A model generated the notes under the pieces. The model was not told where the DNA came from and searched no databases. It saw only the letters and a list, made by a program, of their open reading frames with translations. A stretch of DNA of 47,147 bases from Clostridiaceae bacterium. GTDB lineage: Bacteria; Bacillota; Clostridia; Saccharofermentanales; Fastidiosipilaceae. Positions within the stretch are counted from its first letter, which is position 1. Each line of letters opens with the position of its first letter. The stretch is taken from positions 1 through 47,147 of the forward strand of contig JAAYOA010000061.1 of the NCBI GenBank assembly GCA_012520525.1, in the 5' to 3' direction. A program made the position numbers and the translations under genes. Shown here piece by piece: positions 9,212-17,033 of the stretch.

Positions 9212-9252
9212 TTGACGAGTCAACTAATATAAGTTAATATCTCGTATATTAA
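9212..9252 (+). promoter_or_regulatory. marR promoter with two overlapping palindromes
   Basis: The -35 TTGACG (9212-9217) and -10 TAATAT (9235-9240) are separated by exactly 17 bases. The -35 lies inside GTTGAC-GA-GTCAAC (9211-9224). The -10 lies inside the perfect inverted repeat TTAATAT-CTCGT-ATATTAA (9234-9252). MarR proteins bind AT-rich palindromes of about this size, so autorepression through the second site is likely. Confidence 0.65.
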
Positions 9253-9280
9253 ATTAATGGTGTGATACAAGGTATGACAA

Positions 9281-9739
9281 ATGAAACCATATAAATCGTT
9301 TATAAGGTCAATTTTAAAAATACAGAGAACCTGCCAGTTGTACATCTATCCAAGAATAGCGAAGTTCGGTGTCGGCAGAGGACAGTGGTATTTTTTGAAC
9401 CGTCTGCTTTTTGAAAACGACGGACTTAATCAGGAAACTTTGTCTGAGGAAATGGTCGTTGATAAAGCTCACACAACCAGGGCCATCAGAAATTTAGAAG
9501 AAAACGGTTTTGTTTGTTGTCAAAAAGATGAAATTGACGGTCGCAAAAAGAAGGTTTTTGTGACGGAGAAGTCCAGAGAAATAGAGTCCGATTATCATCA
9601 AATTTTTAAAGACTTGAATGCCATCTTGGTTAAAGACTTTAGCGGTGAAGAAAAAGAAGCTTTACGTAATTATCTTCATCGGATGATGAATAATATTCAA
9701 GAATTTATTGATGAATCGGAACGTACTTCGGGACACTGA
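9281..9739 (+). CDS. MarR-family transcriptional regulator
   Basis: This 152-residue winged-helix regulator probably binds DNA as a dimer. The central part reads LNQETLSEEMVVDKAHTTRA, a typical recognition helix-turn-helix. It is followed by IRNLEENGFVCCQKDEIDGRKKKVFVTEKS, the wing with the conserved D-x-R pair that contacts the minor groove. Helical dimerisation segments flank the DNA-binding core. ATG 9281 has AAGG at SD distance. A palindromic promoter directly upstream suggests self-repression. The gene precedes the cobalamin riboswitch and reads in the same direction, so transcripts could run on into the B12 operon, but I see no direct evidence that it controls that operon. The ligand is unknown. 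Confidence 0.88.
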   Translation: MKPYKSFIRSILKIQRTCQLYIYPRIAKFGVGRGQWYFLNRLLFENDGLNQETLSEEMVVDKAHTTRAIRNLEENGFVCCQKDEIDGRKKKVFVTEKSREIESDYHQIFKDLNAILVKDFSGEEKEALRNYLHRMMNNIQEFIDESERTSGH

Positions 9740-9754
9740 TTTGGTTGAAAATTT

Positions 9755-9910
9755 AATATTCCTGGGTTGCTATGAATTAAAAGAGAATGCGGTGAAAATC
9801 CGCAACAGCCCCGCTACTGTAATCATCGTCAAGCTATGCGCCACAATGTCACTGGTCATTCTGGGAAGACGGCGTGTAGAGATGTAAGTCAGGAGACCTG
9901 CCTAGGAGTT
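9755..9910 (+). ncRNA. Cobalamin (B12) riboswitch
   Basis: Core elements appear in the usual order: AATTAAAAGAGAATGCGG, TGAAAATCCGCAACAGCCCC, GCTACTGTAA, then GAAGACGGCG and the B12 box GATGTAAGTCAGGAGACCTG. This is the conserved skeleton of the adenosylcobalamin-type aptamer. It lies 150 bases upstream of the TrmO-like gene and the ABC transporter, so bound cobalamin should switch the operon off. The exact ends are estimated. Confidence 0.95.
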
Positions 9911-10014
9911 TGTAAATCATTTTTCGAGGGAAAGGTGGCTTAGTATGATAAATATCAATTCTTATAATTCTTTAATTTATCTTTTATCTCAATCTATATT
10001 TTTAAGTCTCAAGC

Positions 10015-10053
10015 TAAACCGACTGTGGAGTGGTTTACCTGTTTTTAAGGAGG
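10015..10053 (+). promoter_or_regulatory. Possible expression platform of the B12 riboswitch
   Basis: TAAACC (10015-10020) pairs with GGTTTA (10032-10037), followed by CCTGTTTTT and then the AAGGAGG SD (10047-10053). The hairpin could end transcription at the T run or mask the ribosome site. The anti-structure with the aptamer was not resolved by eye. Confidence 0.4.
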
Positions 10054-10060
10054 CTCAAAT

Positions 10061-10492
10061 TTGAAATTAGTACAAATTGGCTGTGTTCACAGTCCTTATA
10101 AAGAAAAAAAGGATGCACCAAGGCAAGGTAAACTAAAAGACACTGTCAGTCAGATCGAGATTTTTGATGAGTATTTATCAGCTATGCAGCGCCTCTCCGA
10201 TTTGACACACATTATTGTTCTTTATTGGGGAGATCGCGCCGACCGATCTATTACAATGTCACCCACACCTTTTGATAGTGAACCAATTGGTGTATTTGCA
10301 TCTCGTTCCCCTAATCGACCTAATCCCATCGCATTTTGTGTATGTGAGATTGTAGCTATCAAGAATAATATCATTGAAGTTAAGAATTTAGATGCTTTGG
10401 ATAGCAGCCCAGTCCTAGATATTAAAGCATATGCAGCAGCGATCGATGCCTACCCAGAGGCACAAAGAAAGGGGCGGGGTGTACACGGATGA
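10061..10492 (+). CDS. TsaA/TrmO-like SAM-dependent methyltransferase domain protein
   Basis: The 143-residue protein is a stand-alone TsaA (YaeB/UPF0066) domain. Bacterial TrmO uses SAM to N6-methylate t6A37 in tRNA-Thr. Visible family segments are the N-terminal I-G-x-x-x-S-P-Y, a central VLYWGDRADRS, and the signature GVFASRSPNRPNPIAFCVCEI followed by NLDALDSSPVLDIKAY. It lacks the C-terminal extension of the E. coli protein. The start is TTG 10061 with the strong SD AAGGAGG seven bases upstream. It is the first gene after the cobalamin riboswitch and overlaps the permease start by four bases (ATGA). That context suggests a function linked to corrinoid or metal uptake rather than, or in addition to, tRNA modification; this is inference. 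Confidence 0.85.
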   Translation: MKLVQIGCVHSPYKEKKDAPRQGKLKDTVSQIEIFDEYLSAMQRLSDLTHIIVLYWGDRADRSITMSPTPFDSEPIGVFASRSPNRPNPIAFCVCEIVAIKNNIIEVKNLDALDSSPVLDIKAYAAAIDAYPEAQRKGRGVHG

Positions 10493-11571
10493 TGTCTAGC
10501 GATTCACCAACTAAGGGTGTTGATCTGAAAAATATTTACAAGCAAGATATCAGAAAAAAACGCGGCATTATCATAGGTATTTTAGTGCTAACAATTCTCC
10601 TAATGGTCTACGCGTTGAACCAAGGTGCTGTGGACACGACGCCTTTAGAGATCTTGAAAGCTCTTTTTTCAAAAGAAGAGACCAAGGCGAATATCGCCAC
10701 ATGGAATATTAGGCTGCCAAGAATTTTGGGCGCCGTTGTAGCTGGAGCGGGTCTAGGCATTTCTGGCTGTGTTATGCAGACAGGCATGCGAAATCCTTTG
10801 GCTTCTCCATCTACCTTAGGAATATCTAATGCCGCAGCGTTTGGTGCGAACATCGCCATCGTATTTTTTGGTGCTGGTGCGGTTAAAGGTGGCAGTGGCA
10901 AGGTCGGTATATATAATCCTTATTTAGTGACAATTTTTGCATTTATGTTCTCTATCTTGGCGATGGTAATTATTATTATGATTGCTAGGTTAAAAGCTTT
11001 TTCACCGGAGGCGATAGTGTTGGCGGGTGTAGCATTTAGTTCGCTATTTGCTGCCGGTACTACATTGATACAGTATTTTGCAGAAGACCATCAGATCGCA
11101 GCTATGGTGTTTTGGACGTTTGGTGATTTAGGTAGATTGACGTGGAGAGAGTTAAGAATATTATTTGTTTTGATCTTAATTATAGTGATCTATTTAATGG
11201 CCCATCGCTGGGATTATAATGCACTAGACAGCGGTGAAGATGCCGCCCGCAGTTTGGGTGTTAATGTAGACAGAGTGCGGCTTATTACAATGGTTGCATC
11301 CTGTATAATCACAGCAGTCAGCGTCTCTTTTATGGGAATTATCGGGTTTATCGGTTTGATCGCACCTCAGATGATGCGCCGTATTATAGGTAATGATCAC
11401 CGCTTGTTGATTCCGGCAGCAGCAGCCACGGGAGCTTTTATTCTACTATTTGCTGACACAATAGCCAGAGTCATTCTTTCTCCTATCGTGTTGCCTGTGG
11501 GAGCGGTCACTTCATTTTTTGGCGCTCCACTGTTCTTATTCCTGTTGATTAGGGGGTATTCAAGGAAATGA
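10489..11571 (+). CDS. FecCD/BtuC-type ABC transporter permease
   Basis: This permease of the iron-siderophore/B12 importer class forms a homodimeric channel with the ATPase encoded next. The 360 residues begin with a basic cytoplasmic stretch, and the hydrophobic profile fits about ten membrane helices. Family signatures include the early RLPRILGAVVAGAGLGISGCVMQ, NPLASPSTLGIS, and GFIGLIAPQMMRRIIGNDHR, which is the coupling-helix region facing the ATPase. Its start lies in the ATGATG that overlaps the TrmO-like stop, and its own stop overlaps the ATPase start (ATGA), so the three genes are translationally coupled. The riboswitch assigns cobalamin or another corrinoid as the likely substrate. 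Without it, heme or siderophore would be equally possible. Confidence 0.92.
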   Translation: MMSSDSPTKGVDLKNIYKQDIRKKRGIIIGILVLTILLMVYALNQGAVDTTPLEILKALFSKEETKANIATWNIRLPRILGAVVAGAGLGISGCVMQTGMRNPLASPSTLGISNAAAFGANIAIVFFGAGAVKGGSGKVGIYNPYLVTIFAFMFSILAMVIIIMIARLKAFSPEAIVLAGVAFSSLFAAGTTLIQYFAEDHQIAAMVFWTFGDLGRLTWRELRILFVLILIIVIYLMAHRWDYNALDSGEDAARSLGVNVDRVRLITMVASCIITAVSVSFMGIIGFIGLIAPQMMRRIIGNDHRLLIPAAAATGAFILLFADTIARVILSPIVLPVGAVTSFFGAPLFLFLLIRGYSRK

Positions 11572-12320
11572 TTTTAAATGTCAACGAAATTTGTTTTGCA
11601 TACCCGGGCAATTCGGTTTTGGAAGATGTCTGTTTTAGATCGAGCAGAGGGGAGTTTGTCGCAATACTAGGTCCCAATGGTACGGGCAAGACAACCCTCT
11701 TGAAGTGTATCAATAAGATTCTCAAACCAGCTTCAGGCACAGTCTACATGAATGAAGATGATCTACATCAATTGAAAGGCAAGGAACTCGCCAAGAAAAT
11801 CGGTTATGTAGAACAAAATCGAGAAAAAACTCGTTCTACTGTTTTTAATGCCGTTCTCTTAGGCAGAAAACCCCACATTAAATGGGATGTAACGGAAAAA
11901 GACATCGCTATTGTCGAACAAATTATGCACTCTATGAATCTCTCGGATTTTGCCATGCGCTACGTTGACGAATTAAGTGGAGGAGAAGCTCAAAAGGTAA
12001 TTATTGCCCGTTCTTTGGCACAAGAACCGGAAATCTTGTTGATGGATGAACCAACTAACCACCTTGATTTAAAGAATCAAGTTGAAGTTATGAATACGAT
12101 CAAAGATATAACAAGGGAGAAAAATCTCACTACAATTGTCACGATGCATGACATTAATCTGGCTTTGCGCTATGCCGATCGATTTATATTAATGAAAGAT
12201 AAGAATATTTATGCAGCGGGAGATGAATCTGTGATTAATCCTGAAACCATAGAGACTGTCTACTCTCTGCCAGTAAAGATTATTTCCCATGAGGGAAGCC
12301 AAATTGTCATTCCAGCATGA
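11568..12320 (+). CDS. ABC transporter ATP-binding protein (BtuD/FepC type)
   Basis: This is the ATPase that powers the BtuC-like permease. The 250-residue chain has the Walker A motif GPNGTGKTTL near residue 34, a Q-loop (YVEQNREKT), the signature ELSGGEAQKVIIARSLAQ, the Walker B segment ILLMDEPTNHLDL, and the H-loop TMHDINLALRY. All catalytic elements are present, so it should be active. The ATG overlaps the permease stop by four bases. The binding-protein gene follows after 68 bases that contain a small hairpin. Regulation is inherited from the upstream cobalamin riboswitch. Confidence 0.94.
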   Translation: MILNVNEICFAYPGNSVLEDVCFRSSRGEFVAILGPNGTGKTTLLKCINKILKPASGTVYMNEDDLHQLKGKELAKKIGYVEQNREKTRSTVFNAVLLGRKPHIKWDVTEKDIAIVEQIMHSMNLSDFAMRYVDELSGGEAQKVIIARSLAQEPEILLMDEPTNHLDLKNQVEVMNTIKDITREKNLTTIVTMHDINLALRYADRFILMKDKNIYAAGDESVINPETIETVYSLPVKIISHEGSQIVIPA

Positions 12321-12342
12321 CATACCACTCTAAATTCGTTGG

Positions 12343-12360
12343 ATAACCCGATAGGGTTAT
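12343..12360 (+). promoter_or_regulatory. Small hairpin between ATPase and binding-protein genes
   Basis: ATAACCC-GATA-GGGTTAT is a perfect seven-base-pair stem with a four-base loop and no T run. In transporter operons such hairpins can protect the downstream binding-protein message and raise its level relative to the membrane genes; that role is inferred. Confidence 0.45.
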
Positions 12361-12388
12361 AAATAAATTAGTTTTAAAGGAGTATGAT

Positions 12389-13573
12389 ATGAAAAGATTT
12401 TTAACCGTTCTTTTGACACTTGCTATGTTCGTTTCTCTCAGTGCATGTGGCAGTAAAGAAAATGCCGAACCTGAGGAGGAGACGGAGACAACGGCGGTCG
12501 AAACAGAGGCCGAAGCCACAGTTTCAGAAGAGACAGAGGCAGAAACTGCCGAAGCAGAAGGTACAAGGGTTGTAGTGGATGTTCTGGGCAGAGAAGTAGA
12601 AATTCCTGCAAAACCGGAAAAATTTGTTAATGTCGGTGTCGGTACGTTAAGGCTTTATACCTATGTGGCACCGATTGAAAAATTAGTCGGTGTAGAACAG
12701 ACCGAAGTCGAGGAACAACGTGGTGTACCTTATACTCTCGTCAACGCTGAAAAAGTAAAAGATCTTCCGATCATCGGTGCAGGTGGTCCTCGCGATACCG
12801 CAGATCCCGAAGCAATCTTGGCCACATCCCCCGATGTTATTTTTGACACCTATTCCACAGAAGTAGAAGCTGCCGACGAATTGCAAGAGAAGACAGGCAT
12901 ACCTGTAGTCGTCTTAAGTTATGGCAAAGTCGAACTGGTCGACGAAGACCTGCACCAATCCATTAGACTTATTGGTGACGTCACCGGTGAACAAGAAAGG
13001 GCCGAAGAAGTCATTAATATTATCAACAACTACCTAGATGACATCAGTCAGCGTGTGTCTGACATCGATCCCGCAAGCTCCCCTACAATTTATATTGGCG
13101 CCATGGGCAATAGAGGACAACAAGGCATCGAGAGCACCCGAGGCAACAACATCATGACAAATATCCTTAAGGCCAATAACGTTTCCGACGAAGTTGGAGA
13201 AAAAGGTGGATTCTTCATTGATAAAGAACAGCTGTTAGAATGGGATCCTGAATACATTTTTGTGGACGCTGACGGTTTGCCTTTAGTCAGAGAAGATTAT
13301 CAGAATAGCCCAGCTCTTTATGACGCACTGACTGCAGTTCAGGAAGGCAAAGTTTACAGTCAACTTCCCTTTAAACTCAGACATACAAATTTAGAAACTG
13401 CCATCGCTGACATCTATAACATTGGTAAAGTTATTTACCCTGATGAATTTAGTGACGTCGAACTAGATGCTAAAGCCGATGAAATTTATGAGAGCTTCCT
13501 AGGGGCACCCCTCTATGACCGCATGATCGAGGACTTCGCACCTTTTGGAACAGTAGACATCACCCAGGAATAA
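12389..13573 (+). CDS. Cobalamin-type ABC transporter substrate-binding lipoprotein
   Basis: This extracellular lipoprotein should deliver substrate to the permease/ATPase pair. The signal peptide is short and ends in the lipobox LSAC with Cys20 as the lipidation site. A Glu/Thr/Ala-rich flexible linker runs from about residue 25 to 57. The periplasmic-binding-protein (FepB/BtuF, class III) fold follows, starting with RVVVDVLGREVEIPAKPEK. Its two lobes should be joined by a long helix. AAAGGAG places the start at 12389. The operon is closed by the terminator at 13652. The substrate is inferred to be cobalamin from the riboswitch; binding residues could not be checked. Confidence 0.9.
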   Translation: MKRFLTVLLTLAMFVSLSACGSKENAEPEEETETTAVETEAEATVSEETEAETAEAEGTRVVVDVLGREVEIPAKPEKFVNVGVGTLRLYTYVAPIEKLVGVEQTEVEEQRGVPYTLVNAEKVKDLPIIGAGGPRDTADPEAILATSPDVIFDTYSTEVEAADELQEKTGIPVVVLSYGKVELVDEDLHQSIRLIGDVTGEQERAEEVINIINNYLDDISQRVSDIDPASSPTIYIGAMGNRGQQGIESTRGNNIMTNILKANNVSDEVGEKGGFFIDKEQLLEWDPEYIFVDADGLPLVREDYQNSPALYDALTAVQEGKVYSQLPFKLRHTNLETAIADIYNIGKVIYPDEFSDVELDAKADEIYESFLGAPLYDRMIEDFAPFGTVDITQE

Positions 13574-13651
13574 TTAAGCTCGGTTATATTAGAGCAATAA
13601 ATTTGAAAAACAATTTTAAGTGAATGTCAGAATTTATTTGATCAACTAAAA

Positions 13652-13696
13652 GGCATCGGATTTGTAGTGCTTACGAATCCGATGCCAATTTGATTT
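13652..13696 (+). terminator. Rho-independent terminator of the B12 uptake operon
   Basis: GGCATCGGATT (13652-13662) pairs perfectly with AATCCGATGCC (13676-13686), followed by AATTTGATTTT. The stem is eleven base pairs and extends inward by a GT/AC pair, but the T tract is interrupted. Confidence 0.85.
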
Positions 13697-13999
13697 TATT
13701 GTTTTAAAGTTTATATGTTGAAACATATATATAATATTCACATAAAATTATATACAAGTATTTTTGTTAACCGAAGACATTGGTTAATTTGCATAAAAAT
13801 CAATGTTACATCGATATTTTAGCATAATTAATGGTTTTTAAACGTATTATTCGACTTAGCTGTGATAGAATATTCAGAATATGAAAAACATCTATCGCTT
13901 TAAATCCAAGTCGTCTGTATGATTTAATCGGTGTGATATTTAGACCAATCTGACGGGATCGATCTTCTCAGCCAGAGTATGTTGAAGAGAGGGGTAATT
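13697..13999 (+). promoter_or_regulatory. leuB upstream region with two inverted repeats
   Basis: About 300 AT-rich bases hold no gene. TATATGTT-GA-AACATATA (13712-13729) is a perfect inverted repeat that abuts a -10-like TATAAT (13730-13735), though no good -35 is visible. TTAACC (13767-13772) and GGTTAA (13782-13787) form a second repeat. The rest of the roughly 200-base leader shows no T-box consensus. Confidence 0.4.
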
Positions 14000-15124
14000 A
14001 TGGAGCACTTGCAACAAGAAAACTTTAGTAAAAAGAGAACATATGAAATTGCTGTTATACCAGGTGATGGTATTGGACCGGAAATCATAGATAGTGCTCG
14101 GTCGATTATGCGTCAGGTTGCAGCTAATTATAATTTTGATGTCATTGAAAAACAATGTTTGGCAGGTGGTGCGGCGATCGACGAATTTGGTGTACCACTG
14201 CCCGAAGTGACTCTTAAGACTTGTCAATCGGCGGACGCCGTTTTGCTCGGCGCTGTAGGTGGTCCCAAGTGGGATCATGTTCCGACCGAACAGCGTCCTG
14301 AAAAAGCTCTTCTAGGTCTTCGAAAAGGTTTAGGCTTATATGCCAATTTGCGCCCCGCAAAGCTTTATCCCGCCCTTTCCGCAGCCAGTCCTTTGCATCC
14401 CACTATTGTCAAAGACGGCATAGATATCTTGTTTGTGAGAGAGTTGATTGGTGGCATCTATTTCGGCGAAAGGGGTAGGTCTGGCAGTGGATCAACCCTG
14501 CGTGGCTATGATACTGAGAGCTATTCAGTTGCCGAGGTAGAACGGATTGCCCGAATGGCTTTCATCGCAGCTGAAGGAAGAAAAAAGCACGTTATCTCGG
14601 TTGATAAAGCTAATGTCTTGGAGAGTTCGCGAGTTTGGCGAGAAACAGTAGAAAAAATAGCTGCCAATCATCCGGCGGTCACATTGGAGCACTTATATGT
14701 TGACAACGCAGCCATGCAGCTCGTTAAACGACCTAGCACGATGGATGTGGTGGTAACGACGAATATGTTTGGTGACATTCTGTCCGATGAAGCGGCGATG
14801 ATTACCGGTTCTATCGGCATCTTGCCTTCGGCTTCCTTGGGAGAACCAGACAAACCAGGTATGTATGAGCCGATCCACGGATCAGCTCCTGATATTGCAG
14901 GTACAGGACAGGCAAATCCCTTGGCAACGATTTTATCGGTAGCTTTGATGTTGCGCTATTCGTTGCATCAATCCGAAGCAGCCAAAGATATTGAGAAAGC
15001 TGTCGATCAAGTTTTATCAGAGGGGTGGCGATCTCGTGATCTCATCCTTCCCAATCAGACAGTCGATCCTGATAAGATCGTAGACTGTGACGGCATGACT
15101 GAGAAAGTGTTAGCCTGTCTTTAA
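14000..15124 (+). CDS. leuB: 3-isopropylmalate dehydrogenase
   Basis: LeuB oxidatively decarboxylates 3-isopropylmalate with NAD to 2-oxoisocaproate in leucine synthesis. The 374-residue protein shows [13 protein letters not shown] at the N-terminus, the substrate loop [19 protein letters not shown] (Leu and Arg typical of LeuB rather than isocitrate dehydrogenase), [13 protein letters not shown], the catalytic Asp region [17 protein letters not shown], and the NAD-binding [18 protein letters not shown]. The track starts at 13979. ATG 14000 is preferred because GAGAGGGG stands at SD distance. It is separated from leuC and leuD by the B12 uptake operon and has its own long upstream region. ilvD follows after 165 bases. 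Confidence 0.95.
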   Translation: MEHLQQENFSKKRTYEIAVIPGDGIGPEIIDSARSIMRQVAANYNFDVIEKQCLAGGAAIDEFGVPLPEVTLKTCQSADAVLLGAVGGPKWDHVPTEQRPEKALLGLRKGLGLYANLRPAKLYPALSAASPLHPTIVKDGIDILFVRELIGGIYFGERGRSGSGSTLRGYDTESYSVAEVERIARMAFIAAEGRKKHVISVDKANVLESSRVWRETVEKIAANHPAVTLEHLYVDNAAMQLVKRPSTMDVVVTTNMFGDILSDEAAMITGSIGILPSASLGEPDKPGMYEPIHGSAPDIAGTGQANPLATILSVALMLRYSLHQSEAAKDIEKAVDQVLSEGWRSRDLILPNQTVDPDKIVDCDGMTEKVLACL

Positions 15125-15289
15125 AGTATTTTGATTATTTACTCTATAAAATAAAGTATATAATTTGAATTTAGTATCCTATATTATGGCATTTTAAAAG
15201 ATGAGACGATCAAGGGAGTATAGTTAAACAATTATTGAAGAAAGGATATGAATCATCGCATTTCTATATGCCGGTGATTTGGTGACAGC

Positions 15290-16948
15290 ATGAGAAGTGA
15301 ACAAATTAAAGTTGGCAAAAGTCGCGCCCCACACCGTTCATTATTATATAGTCTTGGCTTGACAGAGACAGAGATGGAGCGCCCCTTTATCGCCGTTGTG
15401 AATTCATTTAATGAAATCGTTCCAGGCCACATTCATCTGAGAGAAATCACGGAAAAAGTCAAGGACGGTATCCGATTAGCCGGTGGTGTTCCCTTTGAAT
15501 TCCCTGCTATTGCTGTCTGTGATGGTATCGCAATGAATCATGACGGCATGCACTATTCACTGGTTAGTAGAGACTACATTGCCGATTCCTGTGAAATTAT
15601 GCTCCAGGCTCATCAATTCGACGGCGTTGTTTTTATTCCTAACTGCGATAAAGTAGTGCCTGGTATGCTGATGGCAGCAGCTCGCTTGGATCTGCCTTCT
15701 ATTTTTGTAAGTGGCGGTCCTATGTTGCCAGGTGACTCGGCTCGCTTTGGGCGTATGGGCTTGATGTCGGTGTTTGAAGCAGTTGGAGCAGAATCGGCAG
15801 GGAAAATCAGTGAAGCTGAATTAATTCGCGTCGAACAAGAAGTCTGTCCTACCTGTGGTAGCTGTGCTGGTATGTATACCGCTAACACGATGAACTGTTT
15901 GACGGAGGCAATTGGTCTGGGGCTGCCAGGCAACGGCACTATCGCTGCGGTTTTAGCAGACCGTCGCCGGCTTGCCAAAGAGGCGGGCATGCGCATCCTT
16001 GATCTTGTTGAAGAAAATAAAACTGCCCGCATGATTATGAATAAAGGCAATTTAGTCAACGCAATGCGAGTGGATATGGCTCTAGGTGGATCCACCAATT
16101 CGGTGCTTCATATGTTGGCAATTTCCCGGGAAGCAGGTAGTCCGCTTACACTAAAAGAGATTGAAGAACTTTCTGCGACAACCCCACAACTCTGTAAACT
16201 TGACCCCGCTGGAGATGACTTTATAACCGATTTAAATGCCAACGGCGGTATCTCTGCGGTTATGGCAGAATTAGCTAAAAAAGATCTCATTGATAAGTCC
16301 GTCAATACAGTGGATGGTACATTAGCGGAACGCCTAGAAGGCAATGGGGGCAGCAATGGCTATGTGATCCACAGCGTCGATGACCCTGTTTCTCCTGACG
16401 GGGGTCTTGCCATACTGTTTGGCAACATCGCCCCCGAGGGCTGTGTTGTAAAGAAAGGTGCGGTCTTACCTGAAATGCTACAACACGAAGGACCTGCCCG
16501 AGTATTTGAAAGTGAAGAAGAGGCCTGTGAAGCAATCTTTGGTGGCAAAATTCAACCCGGCGACGTGGTCGTCATCCGCTTCGAAGGACCTAAAGGAGGT
16601 CCTGGTATGCGGGAAATGTTAAGTCCCACCAGCGCGCTTGCCGGTATGGGTTTGGACAATTCAGTCGCCTTGTTGACCGACGGTCGTTTCTCCGGCGCCA
16701 GTCGCGGCGCTTCCATAGGTCATATCACGCCGGAAGCAGTGGACGGAGGCTTAATCGGTAAAGTCCTTGAAGGTGATCCAATTGCCATTGATATTCCGGC
16801 TCGTACCATTAGCTTGAAAGTGTCTGAAGACGAGTTGGCAAATAGAAAATTTGCTCCACAACCAGAACGTAATTTAAAAGGTGTTTTGGCTCGTTATGCC
16901 CGGCAAGCTGGCAAAGCTTCGGAAGGCGCAGGCATGGAAATAGGTTGA
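15290..16948 (+). CDS. ilvD: Dihydroxyacid dehydratase
   Basis: IlvD dehydrates 2,3-dihydroxy-isovalerate and 2,3-dihydroxy-3-methylvalerate to the 2-oxoacid precursors of valine, leucine and isoleucine. The length of 552 residues is normal. Cluster-binding cysteines are visible in [19 protein letters not shown] and [19 protein letters not shown], and [20 protein letters not shown] and [20 protein letters not shown] are strict family signatures. ATG 15290 is the first possible start after an in-frame TGA; its SD (GGTGA) is weak. A tiny nine-codon ORF ends just upstream (see rejected items). ilvB follows after about 80 bases, probably in the same transcript. Confidence 0.96.
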   Translation: MRSEQIKVGKSRAPHRSLLYSLGLTETEMERPFIAVVNSFNEIVPGHIHLREITEKVKDGIRLAGGVPFEFPAIAVCDGIAMNHDGMHYSLVSRDYIADSCEIMLQAHQFDGVVFIPNCDKVVPGMLMAAARLDLPSIFVSGGPMLPGDSARFGRMGLMSVFEAVGAESAGKISEAELIRVEQEVCPTCGSCAGMYTANTMNCLTEAIGLGLPGNGTIAAVLADRRRLAKEAGMRILDLVEENKTARMIMNKGNLVNAMRVDMALGGSTNSVLHMLAISREAGSPLTLKEIEELSATTPQLCKLDPAGDDFITDLNANGGISAVMAELAKKDLIDKSVNTVDGTLAERLEGNGGSNGYVIHSVDDPVSPDGGLAILFGNIAPEGCVVKKGAVLPEMLQHEGPARVFESEEEACEAIFGGKIQPGDVVVIRFEGPKGGPGMREMLSPTSALAGMGLDNSVALLTDGRFSGASRGASIGHITPEAVDGGLIGKVLEGDPIAIDIPARTISLKVSEDELANRKFAPQPERNLKGVLARYARQAGKASEGAGMEIG

Positions 16949-17033
16949 CTATTCTCTACAAATATTAATTAAAATCAATCTTTAAATAATACTATTATTA
17001 ATCTAAATATGAATATTTTTAAGAGGTATGGAT

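Noticed and set aside
15248-15277. Nine-codon ORF (MNHRISICR) just upstream of ilvD as a leader peptide
   Set aside because: The SD is only two bases from its ATG, there is no run of Ile, Val or Leu codons, and no terminator/antiterminator pair was seen.
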